Shown in pieces: positions 24,333 through 36,435 of a stretch of DNA of 64,000 bases. Source of the stretch: Buddleja alternifolia. Taxonomy: Eukaryota > Streptophyta > Magnoliopsida > Lamiales > Scrophulariaceae. Where the stretch lies: positions 36,566,980 to 36,630,979 of the forward strand of contig CM033392.1 of the NCBI GenBank assembly GCA_019426215.1, in the 5' to 3' direction. Numbering within the stretch: position 1 is the stretch's first letter; each line of letters starts with the position of its first letter. Position numbers and translations under genes: made by a program. The notes under the pieces are model-generated. The model was not told the DNA's origin. It did no database searches and saw only the letters and a program-made list of their open reading frames with translations.

Positions 24333-27300
24333 TCACATATACAATTCATCATCACTTATATCCAAGTCATCTTCACTATCAATTGATTGTGAATCACCTA
24401 AGATAAGATTTTCTTCATCATCTTCACTTTCTTCGTAATCATCATCAATACAAGTATTTTTGTTTGCCGATAAAACAATGGACCACCTCTTATTAATGGG
24501 ATCAGTGACAAAAAACACTTGCTTAGCTTGTGATGCTAAAATGAAAGGTTCATCTTTGTATCCCACTCTTTCAAGGTCTACTCGAGTGAAGCCTATTTCA
24601 CTATTATCGACACCATTTTTATTGTCAACCCACCTACACCCAAATATAGGCACTCGAAACCAACTATAATCAAGCTCCCATATACGTTCAATCACCCTAT
24701 AATATGATAAATCGGCATAGATAGCGTTATTATCTTTCACACTTGAGATATGCATTGCTTGAGCTACAAGACTCACCTCACTATTCTGCATTGTACTTCG
24801 TTTATCTTGGTCTTTTGTATAGAATGTGCGACCATTTATACGATAACCTGAATAACAAAATACTAGTCTGTCCGGACCCATCGACAGCCGTCTCAATTTA
24901 TTTGAAATTGAAAGTGGATTCTCTTTCTGTTTCTCTTCAATATGCTTTCGGAACCAATCGATGAAACTCTTGTTATGCTCTCTTGAAATCCAGCTCTCAT
25001 TTTTAATTGAATTGAATCTCCTAAGTTGGTTCTTATGCTCTTCAACATATGGGTTAACCTCATCGGTGTTGTGGAGCACATATAGATGTGCATGATCCCT
25101 TTGTGTAATAGGAACACTAACTAAATGCTTTCCAATTACGCTTTTTTCTTCTGTTCTCCCTCCCACAACATGAGACTTTGGAAACTCTGCAACATTAGAA
25201 TCTACCAGATACTCTGTGCAAAATGTAATGGCTTCATCAACTATGTACCATTCAACAATGCAACCTTCCGATCGACTACGATTTTTCATGTAGCCTTTCA
25301 TTACCTTCATATAACGCTCAGCCGGATAGATAGATCTCATAAAAGTCGGTTCACATAGTTGTGTCTCTCTAACCAAGTAAATAGGTAGGTGAGTCATTAT
25401 ATCAAAAAAAGCAGGTGGAAAATACATCTCAAGCTCACACAAAGTGATGACAATTTGTTTTTGAAGTGCAGGAAATTGTTCAGGATCAAACACCTTGCTC
25501 CACATTTCTTTGAAGAAGAAACACAATCTAGTGATTGTGTCTCTCACCTTTTTTGGCAAAATGGCCCATATAGCAATTGGTAGCAAATGATCCATGATTA
25601 CATGACAATCGTGAGTCTTCATGTGCTTTAGCTTCAGTCCTTCATTGATACAAGACTACTAATGTTTGAAGAATACCCTTCTGGAACTTTCACTCCATTA
25701 AGAAACTTATATAAAGCAATTTTTTCTTTCCTGAATAGAGTGTGAGCTGCTGGAGGCAAATAAGTACGTTTCCCCTTATTTGTTGGTGCCAATTTACCTC
25801 TTATCTTCATTTCAACCAAGTCTAACCTTGCCTTTACGCCATCTTTTGTCTTTCCGGGCACATTTGGAAGTGTACCAATGACACTATCAAATACATTTCT
25901 CTCAATATGCATAATATCAAGAAAATGTCTAACATGTAAGGACGTCCAGTACGGCAACTCAAAGAAAATTGACCTTTTTTTCCACCCAGTTTTTGCAAGG
26001 TCACCTGCAAAAGTCTTTTCCAAATTTGACCTCCAAGTCTTTTACATTCTCAAACACTTCTTCACCAATCAAGCACTTAGGAGCTCGGTCTTCTTCTATA
26101 TTCCCATTGAAAGCTTTCTTCCCCCGACGATATCAATGGTTCCGATTTAGCTATCTCTGATGCCCTTGGAATGTATATTTTTGAGAGTGTGTCAATCGAT
26201 ATTGATCTATACTCTTGACACATATGGGGCATCCACATTGGTCACGTACACCATATCCCTCGAGGTTTGCTTTTGCCGAAAAATCATTGATTATTTCAAA
26301 TAACAAGACTCTGAGATTGAGATTTTCTTCTCTGAACCCGTCATATACTTGAATACCGGTCTCCCACAACACCTTCAAATCCTCAATTCAAGGAGCCAAG
26401 TAGACATCTATATGATTTCCAGGTTGTTTCGGCCCAAAAATGAGTATAGGCATCGTTATATGCTCTCGCTTCATGCATCGAGATGGGGGAAGGTTGTAGA
26501 TCATCAAAATCACCGACTATGTACTATGTGAGCTACTTTGCAAGCCATGAAGGTTCATGCCATCTGTAGCCAATACAAGACGCAGGTTTCTTGATTCTTC
26601 ACCAAATTCAGGGAAATCATCATCAATCTTTTTCCATTGAGGAGAATTTGAGGGGTGTCGAATCTTGTCATCTTCAATCCTTTCTTCAAGCCTTCTATCA
26701 ACATGCCATGTCAAGTCCTTAGCTAAATCTTTACTACTATACATGGGCTTAAATCATGGTATTATGGGCAAATACCACATGGTTTTGACAGGAGCAGATC
26801 CATTCTTCTTGTACCGTGAGGCGCCACATTTCGGACAGGCCTTCAACGATGCATTGTCAGTTCTAAACAATATGCAATCATTGAGACAAGCATGTATCCT
26901 CTCATATCCCATGCCAATTGAGGTTAACATCCGTTTAGCCTCATAAGTACGATTAGGTAACCCATTATCCTTGGGTAGCATGCTTTTTAATAGACCAAGT
27001 AAATCTGTGAAACTCTTATCACTCCACCCATTTTTGGCTTTTAACTTGTATAGGTTTAGGACTGCTTTCAATCTTGTGAATTTACTACCACTATACAGTG
27101 GTGTCTTTGAATCACTTGTCAAATTGTCAAACATTTTAGGACAATTTCGCAAATCCTCCTCAATTACATTTGTCATCTCCTCGAAACGATTAGGCTCATA
27201 ATCATTCATGTTGAAATCTTGTGATGGATATGATGTACCACCCAAATCATCTGACACTGCTTTCACCGTGTCTTGTCCAACGTGTGTAGCTTTTATCAAT

Positions 27301-27468
27301 TCCATTACACACCAAATGATCTTCCAACTCACGTGGACTAATTCTCTTTCCAAAACAACACGTAAACACGGGCAAGTGATCATACTCAACGGCAAACTTT
27401 ATGAACTCTTTCACCCCTTTCTCATACTGTTCCGACATACGATCCGCTAAAATCCAACTTCGATCCAT
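24333..27468 (-). pseudogene. CACTA A tnp2-type transposase (TNPD-like)
   Basis: Starts MDRSWILADRMSEQYEKG at 27468. Order: N-terminal transposase-associated domain (CCFGKRISPRELEDHLVC), tnp2 core (CPKCGASRYKKNG near 26800; FFELPYWTSLHVRHFLDIMH near 25950; FDSVIGTLPNVPGKTKDGVK), a DUF4218-like segment (CHVIMDHLLPIAIWAILPKK onward from 25600), a DUF4216-like segment (WELDYSWFRVPIFGCRWVD near 24660), and an acidic tail ending DISDDELYM at 24333. The frame shifts near 27395 and 26040 and has several stops (near 26750, 26515, 26150, 25633). TNPD-type proteins cut at the CACTA termini; this copy cannot. Confidence 0.85.
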
Positions 27469-27554
27469 CTTGATTCTGAATTAATTAAATTAAACAGTTT
27501 TAACATCAGTTGATAGTTGAATTAATTAAATAATTTTCATTTTAATTTATTTCC

Positions 27555-27832
27555 CATTATTCTAGAAAAAATTCGGCAGAGTAACAACGCAAAAATGTCT
27601 TCCAAGTTCTCGACTTAACTTTCACCCAGGTGGGTTGCAACCAACAAAATTCGAATCTTACGATCCGCTAAAATTCAATTTCGATCTTAATTAATTAAAT
27701 TAAATAATTTTAACATCAGTTGAGTTGAATTAATTAAATTATTTTAATTTTAATTTATTTTCCATTATCCTACAAAAAATTCGGTAGAGTAACAATGCAA
27801 AAATTTCTACCAAGTTCTCGACTTAATCTTCC
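27555..27832 (-). promoter_or_regulatory. two copies of the CACTA leader box before tnp2 (copy A)
   Basis: The ~70-bp leader box occurs at 27555-27622 and again at 27763-27832, about 208 bases apart, in the AT-rich leader upstream of the tnp2 ATG (27468). The nearer copy ends 86 bases from the ATG. Confidence 0.65.
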
Positions 27833-27939
27833 CCCAAACTTGCAACCAACAAAATTTGTATATTTCAACCACAACAAACCCAACATTCTAATCTTTCACC
27901 CACAACAAACCAAAAATGTCGATCTCACTATACGAAAAT

Positions 27940-28330
27940 ATTGATCAACAGTTGGATCACATAAAACATCATATTTCAAGCAACTTATTGATCATCAGTT
28001 GGATCACATAAATCACATAAAACTAAAAATAAAGCATCATTTTATAAATATTGATCACCAGCAGGATCACATAATATCATCATATTTTCAGTAACTACAA
28101 ATATTGATCACCAGTTGGATCGTATAAATCACATGAAACTACAAATAAAGCATCATATTTTCAACAACTAAGTATAAATATAGATCACTAGTTGGATCAA
28201 TGTACCCTAAACCACAATTTAATCCCAAATTAAATGTAATTAACACCCGACTAACCCAAATTAACACAAAATTCTGTCAAGTCTCTATTTCCCTTAAGTT
28301 TTACACAAAAATAGGCAAATCTCAAGAATA
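27940..28330 (-). repeat. GATCCAACTGGTGATC repeats in the CACTA A leader
   Basis: A short motif (on the minus strand GTGATCCAACTGGTGATC then AATATTTGTAG) recurs near 27946, 27988, 28050, 28101 and 28183. Further copies lie before the second gene (near 23869, 23930, 23975). The same motif occurs three times in CACTA B (37400-37545). Each copy has two GATC sites around an imperfect dyad. Confidence 0.65.
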
Positions 28331-28442
28331 TACATACACCCACACACACACAAATATATATATATACACCCACATATACACAAAATATATATACACCCAC
28401 ACATACACAAATATTTATTTAACTCAAACTCTAAACTCTATA

Positions 28443-28473
<31 letters not shown>

Positions 28474-28538
28474 TTATCTGAAAACATTACCCACTAAATG
28501 GTGATGGCGGCGGCGGCGGCGGAAGTGTCGGCGGTGCT

Positions 28539-28579
<41 letters not shown>

Positions 28580-28740
28580 TTAAATATATATATATATATA
28601 TATATAGAAAGAGAGAGAGAGAGATACCGAAAGCGGAGGTGGACGGCGGCAGGTGAGAGAGAGATCGAGTAGAGAGAGAGAAAGAGAGAGAGACAGTGGT
28701 GGTAAAGGCGGTCGGTGGTGGTGGTGGTGGTGTAATAGAG
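28330..28740 (-). repeat. microsatellite-rich 5' leader of CACTA A
   Basis: Contains CA/TG runs (28342-28468), TA runs (28540-28560, 28585-28605), GA runs (CT on the minus strand), and GGC and GTG triplet runs (28505-28520, 28710-28732). The matching part of CACTA B (35625-36070) has the same mixture of CT, CCG and CCA repeats, so this is a family trait. ORFs across it are repeat translations. Confidence 0.7.
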
Positions 28741-28744
28741 AGAG

Positions 28745-28969
28745 AACCGCTGTCACAGTCCAAACCTATTACAGCGGTTCGCCCCGAACCGTTGTTTTTT
28801 TATATTTATTATTTTTTTAACGGACATATTACAGCGGTTCGTCTCTGAACCGCTGTAATATGTCCGATTACAGTGGTTCGCCTCGAAACCACTGTAATAG
28901 GTCGGAACCAAGGAGCCCTATTACAGCGGTTTTGCCAAAACCTTTGTAATAGGTACCTTTTGCTCCTAG
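28745..28969. repeat. CACTA A right terminal hairpin array
   Basis: Four palindromic units near 28766-28797, 28826-28863, 28863-28900 and 28917-28954, with the same TTACAGCGGTT core as the left end. One unit has CAGTGGTT paired with AACCACTG, a paired change in both arms. The outermost bases should be CACTA on the minus strand but are altered. Confidence 0.8.
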
Positions 28970-29640
28970 CTCGCCAGCCTGCCTTTTTTTGCCTTCTTCT
29001 TCTTAGACTTAGACTTTTTAGGTCCATAAGAGATGACTAAGGCAGTTTCCTTTCCCTTTGGTTTCATTTGAGATTGTGCAGTAACCAACTTGTTCATTAG
29101 CCCTGCTAAATTGCACTCGATCTCATTGCAGTTAAAGTTAACCACAAATTGGGAGAAGGAATTTGGAAGAGACTGCAAGATTAAGTCAGTTAGAAGGGTG
29201 GCGTTCATGGTGAAATCGCGAGTTTCCAATTTCTTAATCCTCGATATCATCTTGAGGACATGATTACCATCCTTCTCACTTTCTTTCATCTTGGCTCTGA
29301 AGAGCTCTTTCGATATCTCATATTGTGCAGTTCGATTGTGCTCACATAGAGCTCTACCAGGTGTGTCAGGATAGCTCTTATAGTAGGCATCTTATTATGT
29401 GACCTTTGAAGTTCATTGGTCATGGATCCCTAACCCGGACGTCCTCCTTCACCATTTTTCATGGGCTTGGACTTCTTCCTCACTAGCACATGTTCTAGCT
29501 GGAGCTGCCAAGGTATCAGCCTCCAAGACGTATCCCAGAGATTCCATGTTGAGGACAATCCTCAAATTTCTTAGTCAGTCCACATAATTGGGTCCATCCA
29601 GGGTATTCTTTTCGAGTAGAATTGAAAGTCGGTTTGTCAT
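28970..29640 (-). pseudogene. copia element II gag, N-terminal part
   Basis: The ATG at 29640 gives MTNRLSILLEKNTLDGPNYV, then a TGA where a Trp is usual, then LRNLRIVLNMES, the typical start of plant copia gag. After frame breaks near 29440-29390 the frame 29289-28966 is open (MKESEKDGNHVLKMISRIKK, then LQSLPNSFSQFVVNFN) and ends in a Lys-rich tail just before the zinc knuckle would begin. The CACTA A end replaces the rest. Confidence 0.8.
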
Positions 29641-31710
29641 ATTTGAGAGAGACAAACGAGAAAATAACTTCAGAAATAAACCAAATTAATTAGATTACTT
29701 GTAATTGACTTAACCAAGAGCAATTAAGGACTTTAAAATTCATCTTGGCTCCTACTGTATTTTTTGAATCCTACACTCCCATGTAGAAGTCGAGAGTAAT
29801 CATTGGCATCGATTCACAGTGGGTATTGAGGTCTTCAATTAATTAAATGGGTTGCAACCTAACCGATTTCTGGCCTATTAATTATTTGAAGTGATGTCCT
29901 ACATCAATTTATCCCATAAATGTTTCAATACCTTTTCCCATAGTTCACCAAGCCACAACCTAACCGATTTCTAATCTCGTGAACTATCCGAGTTCATTCC
30001 CACTAACTCCTTTAATCTAACATTTGAATTTCACCTTGCAACCTAACCGGTTTCTGGGGTGAAATATGCTTCGACTAAGGCATCTCATGCACTTAATAAA
30101 ATTCCAAATTATTTCCAAATGCATAACCCCTATATCTGGGAAGCATTACACATTTGTAGTAATTTTAATTTTAGTAAGCTTAGTGGAGGGGCGAGGATGT
30201 CCCACATCCTTTACTAACTCGATATCATTTAATTGGGAGAATTTAAATTGTCAAAAATTTGATCTCACTTTGCACATTAGTCAATTTATATAGCGCAATT
30301 ATTATATATTGAACATACATTAATTTATACTACTAATAAACATGCTTATCAACATACATAAATGGAATTAAATAAATAAAACCATCACACTCGATCATGG
30401 ACTTTACTAGAGGGCCCGAGCCAATGGCCATCACAAAAAGGTAAAAAAAACGAAACCTGCCTAATCTTCATGGGCTTCTCGTCTCCACTAGTCTTGAACT
30501 ATTTTATTGCAATGCTTTAAAACAACCTATACATTATTTCTAAGAACGCAATAAAATAGCCTCAATTCTGGCTTGATAACCCATAAAAAGAAAGGTATAT
30601 CGAATAAAACCTAAGTCCATGATCGGTGTCCCCATCACATATGATATGTTCGCAACATTAATACATGCTCGGAATATTAAAACACTTATGTTGATTATTT
30701 AAAATTTTATTTCAACTAAAAAGTCCTTTATAAAATTCCTAATTTTATATATTCTTTATTTCAATTAAAATCATTCTATTCCAACTAGATGACTTAGATA
30801 TAGAAAATTATTAATTAAGTATATCTATCATTAATTAAAATAATATTAGTTCAACTAAAACGAATACATAAAATACTAAATCTTATTTTATTATAATTTA
30901 AAGTCATCATTTATTGGAAAAACTTTTATTTGATTAAAGAATTAATTATTAATCATCCAAGAAAAATAATTTATATTCCTTATTCAAATATCTAAGTATT
31001 TTCCAAGTTGAGAAAAAATAATAATATTTAATTCATAAATTAATTATTAATCTCCATGAAAAATAATTAATTATTCTAATTAAATATATTTATTCCAATT
31101 AATCTTATTGGACTCGATTTCATCAAACTCGAGTCACCATCCTTTTGGTCCACTCGGATTAAATTTAATTGGGCCTAAAATAAATTAATTGGAAAATCAT
31201 ACAAGTGCTATTAATTTATATTGGCTAGTTTTAATTTAAATACAAATCACCAACCTGTTGGCCCATTTGAAATTAATGAAATTAAGCCTAAACCAATTAA
31301 TAAGTCAAAATTTAAGTAATTCTTCAATTGGGCTTAATTTGAATTATTCCGGATCATCATCCTTTTGACCATTAAATTTACCCAAAACCCGAATACTAAA
31401 TTTGACCAAATTTAATGTGTCAAACACATGGCCCGGGCAGGTCATGTGGCAGGCGCTCGGCCAGGCCACACTGCCAGACGTCGTGCGCCTGCGAGCACAG
31501 CGCTGTGCGCATCATTTTTCCTCGTTTCTTGATTTTTTTTCTCATAGCAAAAAGTACCCAGATTTATAATAAACACAAAAAATTAAATTCTAGGCTAAAA
31601 ACCATAAAAAAATGCGGATTTAAGAACGCATAAACGCGTGCTTAAAAAACACATAATATGCATATCAAAAATCAAATAATTTTTGATCAAATATGCATAT
31701 CAGAGATTGA
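29641..31710 (-). other. long untranslated leader of copia element II
   Basis: About 2.07 kb between PBS and gag ATG, AT-rich, with no convincing gene. Three similar hairpins lie at 29833-29890, 29949-29996 and 30026-30066. A GC-rich patch lies at 31428-31510. Long structured leaders are known in BARE-type elements. Confidence 0.65.
29833..30066 (-). ncRNA. three hairpins with a shared loop in the leader RNA
   Basis: The plus strand has CAACCTAACCGATTTCT at 29855-29871 and ACAACCTAACCGATTTCT near 29955-29972, and CAACCTAACCGGTTTCT at 30039-30055. Each is enclosed by an inverted repeat of different sequence: CTTCAA...TTGAAG extended by TTAATTAA (29833-29851 with 29873-29890), ATAGTTCAC...GTGAACTAT, and ATTTCACC...GGTGAAAT. 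The stems differ while pairing is kept and the loop is conserved, which suggests a cis-acting RNA structure in the element transcript. Function unknown. Confidence 0.6.
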
Positions 31711-31722
31711 CTCTAATACCAC
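31711..31722 (-). promoter_or_regulatory. primer binding site of copia element II
   Basis: The minus strand reads GTGGTATTAGAG directly after the LTR end CCCAACA. It differs by one base from the usual TGGTATCAGAG complement of initiator tRNA-Met. Confidence 0.8.
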
Positions 31723-33508
31723 TGTTGGGTTTCGCGAAGAATTGCGCAGCGGAAGGTTTTTAAAATCCCACAGTGATTTCTCAATTTGCATATTGAATCA
31801 TAAACTCGCTAAAAAGAATGAAGACATACCAGTTGAAGCGAAGTGGTTGGAGAACTCAATACTCCTTCAAAAATTCAAATGGTTGAAGCCTCCAAGTCTT
31901 CAATCCTTGTGCTATCCACTCTTCACGAAATCCATAAAGCTTTCTTGAATTTTTGATCCGAACAACGAAACACGTTGTCTCGAAATAATCACGCGGATTG
32001 ATTGACAGAAAAATCCCTTCTTTTCTTGCTCCTTGACTGACGACTAGCTTTAGGAGAGAGGGAGGAGAGTTTTCTTTTTGTTTTCTATGAGAGTAGTGTG
32101 AATTATGAAATTAATCTAGGTCAAAAGTCTTTTAAGTGATGTATTTAATATCACTTAACTTGTTGACCAAGACAGGAGGCAAGAGCCCATGTTTTGCATC
32201 CTAATGGACGCCCAACTCGGCCTTAGGAGGCGTCCTCATAGACCCTCTTTATTTGGCTTGGCTCGTCTCTTGTTTTAATTATTTTCCTATTATTTAATCA
32301 ATTATTTATTATATCCAATAAATAAATTAATTAATTAAATAACCAAATTAATTAGATAAATTAATTTATTAATTTATTTATTTAAGAAATTAATTAATAA
32401 TTAATCTTATCTTTATAATTAATTATCTCATCTAATGAGCAATTAATTAACCATATTTAATTTATCCCATAAATTAAATCTCCTAGAATAAAATAGAAAA
32501 ATCCTTTTATTTTTCTTTATCAATCCTTTAGCGCGACTCTTTAGGTTCATTTCGTTTGGTAATGAGAGGATCCAAAGGATGTGGGTAACACCTAGCCAGT
32601 CACGTGGCCCACTTCGTAGCCCAAACAAAATCGAATGGATGAATCATTCCACAACCTTCCAATTGTAAATTTTGTATACGTATAAACTCTTTGTTCATGT
32701 GTCCCAGTCAAGTGAGAGTCGTGGTGAGGTCAAACTCACTGAACTTGACTATATGTATTAATTATAATAATACGAGATCATTGAGATCGATTTAGTGCCT
32801 TGCACAATCGTCTCTATTTCTTTGGCCAAAGACTTTGATCTCCATTGTCTATAATTACATAGGACACTTTCTCATTCACTTATGAGAGAACAAATCTCAT
32901 GTTAGTTATCAGCTAAGTCTACAACTTGCCCATCAAGCCGCATTTCAAGGTTGACCCCACCAATGGGTGAATTGAGTCTAACTACTCTAGTGGCAGACTT
33001 GACGTCACAAGTGTAACTTCAGCCTGATACTTCAAGTCAAAGGTTCACCTATACCTATTGCGAATAATCAGTTCTGTCATTGACAGTCACAGAGTGAATA
33101 CTCATGTGACAGAACCGATGCGAGTTGAGTTTGAGCATATCAGTTCCACTGATGTGCCTACAACCTAAAGCTCCCACGATCACATGGTGTTCGACTGGCA
33201 CTCTCATGTCAAACCTCTAATTGAACAAGTATTTCTAGTCTTTATTTGTCCATTAAAGACTTCATGTCACTTGCGAACTTGTTTAAGTAATCAAGATCAG
33301 TCTCTCTAGTGCATTTCTTTCTATCCCATAGGAAGTAGAGAGATTGTACTGAAAACATGGACAAAACGTTTTACATTACATATAGATGTAGATAAGATTT
33401 AAGTGAAAACAAAACAATGCCTTTTATTAATATAAGATAATAAGTTTATTACAAGTGAGATGTCCTATCATTCTATCCTCTATGACATCTGTTGGCATAA
33501 TCCTAACA
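31723..33508 (-). repeat. 5' LTR of copia element II (1,786 bp)
   Basis: On the minus strand it starts TGTTAGGATTATGCC and ends AAACCCAACA. It contains the TTAATAAAAGGCA segment, a central stretch shared with 3236-4017 and 18838-19687, and a long AT-rich tract (32280-32470). ORFs here are not real. Confidence 0.85.
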
Positions 33509-34026
33509 CTAGTGGTATACAAAACTCAATGTAAAATGCCCCCCAGGTTGGTGGGTCTACACAAGAAATGATTACACCCACATTGAGTTTCGTCACAAAG
33601 ACGTGTACTTCTACGATAAAGAGGAGGTAATCGTTAAACTATGAACATCAAAACAAATTGTAAAAAGATTGAAACACCCATTACGAACTTAATCCTAAAT
33701 ATCTTATCCTTGGTAAACATATTAAGGATTAGGGGGCAAGGAGGTGTTTAGCTAGCGTTTTTTAATCGGAATGTTAGCAAGTAACACTCAAGTGTAGCAG
33801 AACACATAAAAACAACTAAGTACCTGACTTATTGGATTATGAAGCTACGGGGTACGAAAAAATAATTAAGCAATTGACCTAACACTCATGACGTCAAGGG
33901 TGAAAAGAGATATAGTCAATACTCAAGAGGCCCAAAGGGTAATTCACAAGCAAAAGTGCAATATGTTAAGACATAAAATAGTACAAGAGTTAGACTAGCC
34001 CATAAATGGGCAGGCAAAAATAAGTC
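33509..34026. other. Tat-like T1 internal sequence, non-coding
   Basis: About 520 bases between the copia LTR edge and the last antisense exon. It partly resembles 59180-59530 downstream of the T3 ORF. No gene is seen. Confidence 0.4.
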
Positions 34027-35263
34027 TCACGAATAACAAGTCAAGTCTAAAATAAAAACATCCCAATACAAGGGAAAACAAAACAAATAGATAGGTCGAA
34101 ATACAAAAGGCAAAAGAGGGTTGGATGTTAAGAGGGTGACCACCACCTTTACTAACGGTGTCGCACCCCGCCTCGGCCTCCCCATCACTAGTGTCGGGGA
34201 TTTCACTTTATAACCACTTGAAATCATCCCCAGAGTGACGACCACTCGCTTGAACAGTTTTATGACATTTGCAGACCGTCTTGACCATAAACCTCTGGCG
34301 ATATCGTAGGCCCTCTTGTTACACTCATCTATGAAGTCGACGCTCTTGTGAAATTTTTCTACCGCCGACCTTCGGGCATCGTGTAAGGTCTTTTTCCCAG
34401 CATCCGAGCTAAGGAAGCCACTACCATCATATACTTCCGTTTCAAGCTTTTTTTTTGGCCTCGCTATACTTGTTCTCCAATTTTTCAGCCAACCTTTTTG
34501 CTCCAAAGAACTTACAAAGGAGTTTCTGGTTCTGCTTCTGTTGGCGACTCGCCATACTTTCCTCTAAGTCTTCGCACTTAAGACGAATGTGATGGGATTG
34601 TTGGATTGACTGAGAAGATAAAAAAATAAAATCAACATGTCAAAAACATGAATGCATAAGCACATAGCCTATCAATAATGGTAAGAACACATGGAAACAC
34701 TTACCCTTCCGGCTCCGGCAGAGATCACTTGGTCAAGGCATTCAGCTGAGAGAGAGGACAAACAGTTGGAGTAATTATTAGTCACGACCACCCTCATTAA
34801 AGACCAAGGTGTGATGGAATCACTGGTATCCCAAAAAGAGTTAAATCAAGCGTTAATATCCGAAATAATAATGGCAAACATTGCTTGAAAACTATCTTAC
34901 GAACTAAGTCAAAATCACAGACACGTATACCTTGGGTATACAACCGGCTAACATTGAATTTAGTGTCACATAAGCCAGCCTTGCCAAAAATAACTCTAAG
35001 TTGCTTTTGGGCACGTGTAATCTTATGAAGAGTAATACCCTCACTCCAACACAACGGTGTCACTATGCTTAAGTGGTCAATGTGAAAATTAAAGAATTTC
35101 AATTTTCAATTACCCTTGTGGCTAACGTTTCCCTCCAAACACCTAACGGGTTTCGAAGGGAGAAAATACACGTAGGACGCGGAAGAACACATTCTAACCA
35201 TGAAGAGATCTTGGAAGGCATCTAAGCTTATCTCAAGTTTCAACTCAGTAAACAAGCGAACAA
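34027..35263 (-). pseudogene. Tat antisense ORF, 3' half (T1)
   Basis: Minus-strand continuation of the gene interrupted by CACTA B. Pieces: from 35263, FTELKLEISLDAFQDLF and YVYFLPSKPVRCLEGN; then 35102-34797 (KFFNFHIDHLSIVTPLCWSE, RAQKQLRVIFGKAG); then an exon near 34555-34027 with a coiled-coil-like Lys-rich helix (SIARPKKKLETEV) and SSDAGKKTLHDARRSAVEKF. An intron-like gap lies near 34560-34790. The same order is seen at 57517-59178. The domain is PF04195-like by pattern; its biochemical role is unknown. Confidence 0.6.
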
Positions 35264-35575
35264 CACTAGTACAGAAAAGACCTGTTACAGCGCACATTTT
35301 ACAGCGGTTTTTTGAAAACCGCTGAACGAAGAGACTTATTACAGCGGTTTATAAGTGAACCGTTATAATGGATATTAACCGGGTACCTATTACAGCGGTT
35401 TTTTATTGAACCGCTATAATAGGCCCAAACCTATTATAGTGGTTCGGTAAAAAACTGCTATTATAAGTCGAACCGAAATAATTTTTTTTTTTTATAGCGG
35501 TTCAATACTGAACCGCTATAACTGGTTTATCCCAGTTATAGCGGTTCAGTACCGAACCGCTATAATAAGTAATTA
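35264..35575. repeat. CACTA B left terminal hairpin array
   Basis: Palindromic units near 35281-35325, 35338-35372, 35388-35425, 35430-35468, 35496-35525 and 35535-35566. Several have TATAGCGGTT paired with AACCGCTATA, where other units have TACAGCGGTT paired with AACCGCTGTA, so both arms changed together. Confidence 0.85.
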
Positions 35576-35579
35576 AAAA

Positions 35580-36070
35580 CAAAAAAATCCCCCCTTTTTT
35601 CCCCCCAAAATCCGATCTCCCCCTCTCATTTCTCTCTACTCTCTCTCTCTACTCTACTCTCTCTCTCTCTCTCTCTCTCTACTCTATTCTCTCTCTCTCT
35701 CTCTACTCTACTCTCTCTCTCTCTCTCAAACCCCCGCCCCCGCGTCGCCACCGTCTCCACCACCACCACAATCCGCCGCCGCCGCCGCCGCCGCCGCCTC
35801 ATTCGATTTTTCTCTATCTCTCTACTCGATCTCTCTCTCTATACTCTACTCTCTCTCTCTCTCTATACTCGATCTCTCTCTCTCTCTATACTCTCTCTCT
35901 CACTCTCAAGCTAACCGGCCCCGCCCCCGTCCCATCGCCACCACCTCCACCACCACCCCAAACCGCCGCCGCCGCCTCCGCCGCCCTAGCAGCCGCCGCA
36001 GCCGCCGCCGTGACCCAACATACACTCCTTCTCTCTCTCTTTATAGGTATATATATATATATATGTTTAT
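35580..36070 (+). repeat. CT/CCG-rich leader of CACTA B
   Basis: Long CT runs, CCA and CCG triplet runs (35765-35797, 35965-36010) and a TA run near 36049-36064. It matches in character the leader of CACTA A. CT-rich leaders are common near plant transcription starts, so the promoter of the element is probably here. No ORF is supported. Confidence 0.65.
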
Positions 36071-36435
36071 ATATGTTATGTTATATATATATACATATAT
36101 TATGTATATATTAATTTTAGGTTTATGTTTGTATATAGGTGTTGGGGTTTTGTGATTTAATTTATATAATGTAGGTTATGTGTTAATTTCTTGTTTGTTA
36201 TATATTAATGTTATGTTAATTAGGATTTTGTGATGTATATAATGTAGGTTATATGTTAATTATTGTTATATATATCATGTTATGTTGATTGGGGTTTTAT
36301 AAATTATATAGTGGATTTTTGTTATTATGTTTTAGTTGACTATGTTATAATGTGGATTGTTGTTATGTTATAGTTGATTATATTAATTGGTTTTGTTAAT
36401 TATATAATGTGGGTTTTTGTTATATATATGTTATT
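36071..36435. other. AT-rich leader segment of CACTA B
   Basis: Low-complexity T-rich sequence (repeated GTTATGTTAAT-type words). No gene seen. Confidence 0.4.

Larger units (their letters stand above)
19688..28969 (-). mobile_element. CACTA (En/Spm-type) transposon A, 5' terminus degraded
   Basis: The left end is CACTACTATAGAAAAGGCC at 19688, followed by seven ~40-bp palindromes; the same palindromes occur at the right end (28766-28957). Two minus-strand genes lie inside: tnp2-type transposase (27468-24333) and a TNPA/Ulp1-type gene (23668-20610). The right terminus reads, on the minus strand, GCTAGGAGCAAAAGG, so its CAC is not preserved. The flanks do not match: LTR on the left, gag of another element on the right. 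The element has been rearranged at its 5' end. Confidence 0.85.
28970..33508 (-). mobile_element. Angela/BARE-like copia element II: 5' LTR, leader and gag
   Basis: Minus-strand element with 5' LTR 31723-33508, PBS 31711-31722, a ~2.07 kb leader and gag 29640-28970. It is cut inside gag by the CACTA A end; pol is absent. The LTR is of the same family as 3236-4017. A 1.8 kb LTR followed by a ~2 kb leader is the arrangement of BARE-1/Angela elements. Five bases outside the LTR are CTAGT. Confidence 0.8.

Noticed and set aside
28200..28763. ORFs rich in Thr-His or Ser-Leu repeats
   Set aside because: Direct translations of CA, TA and GA microsatellites in the CACTA A leader.
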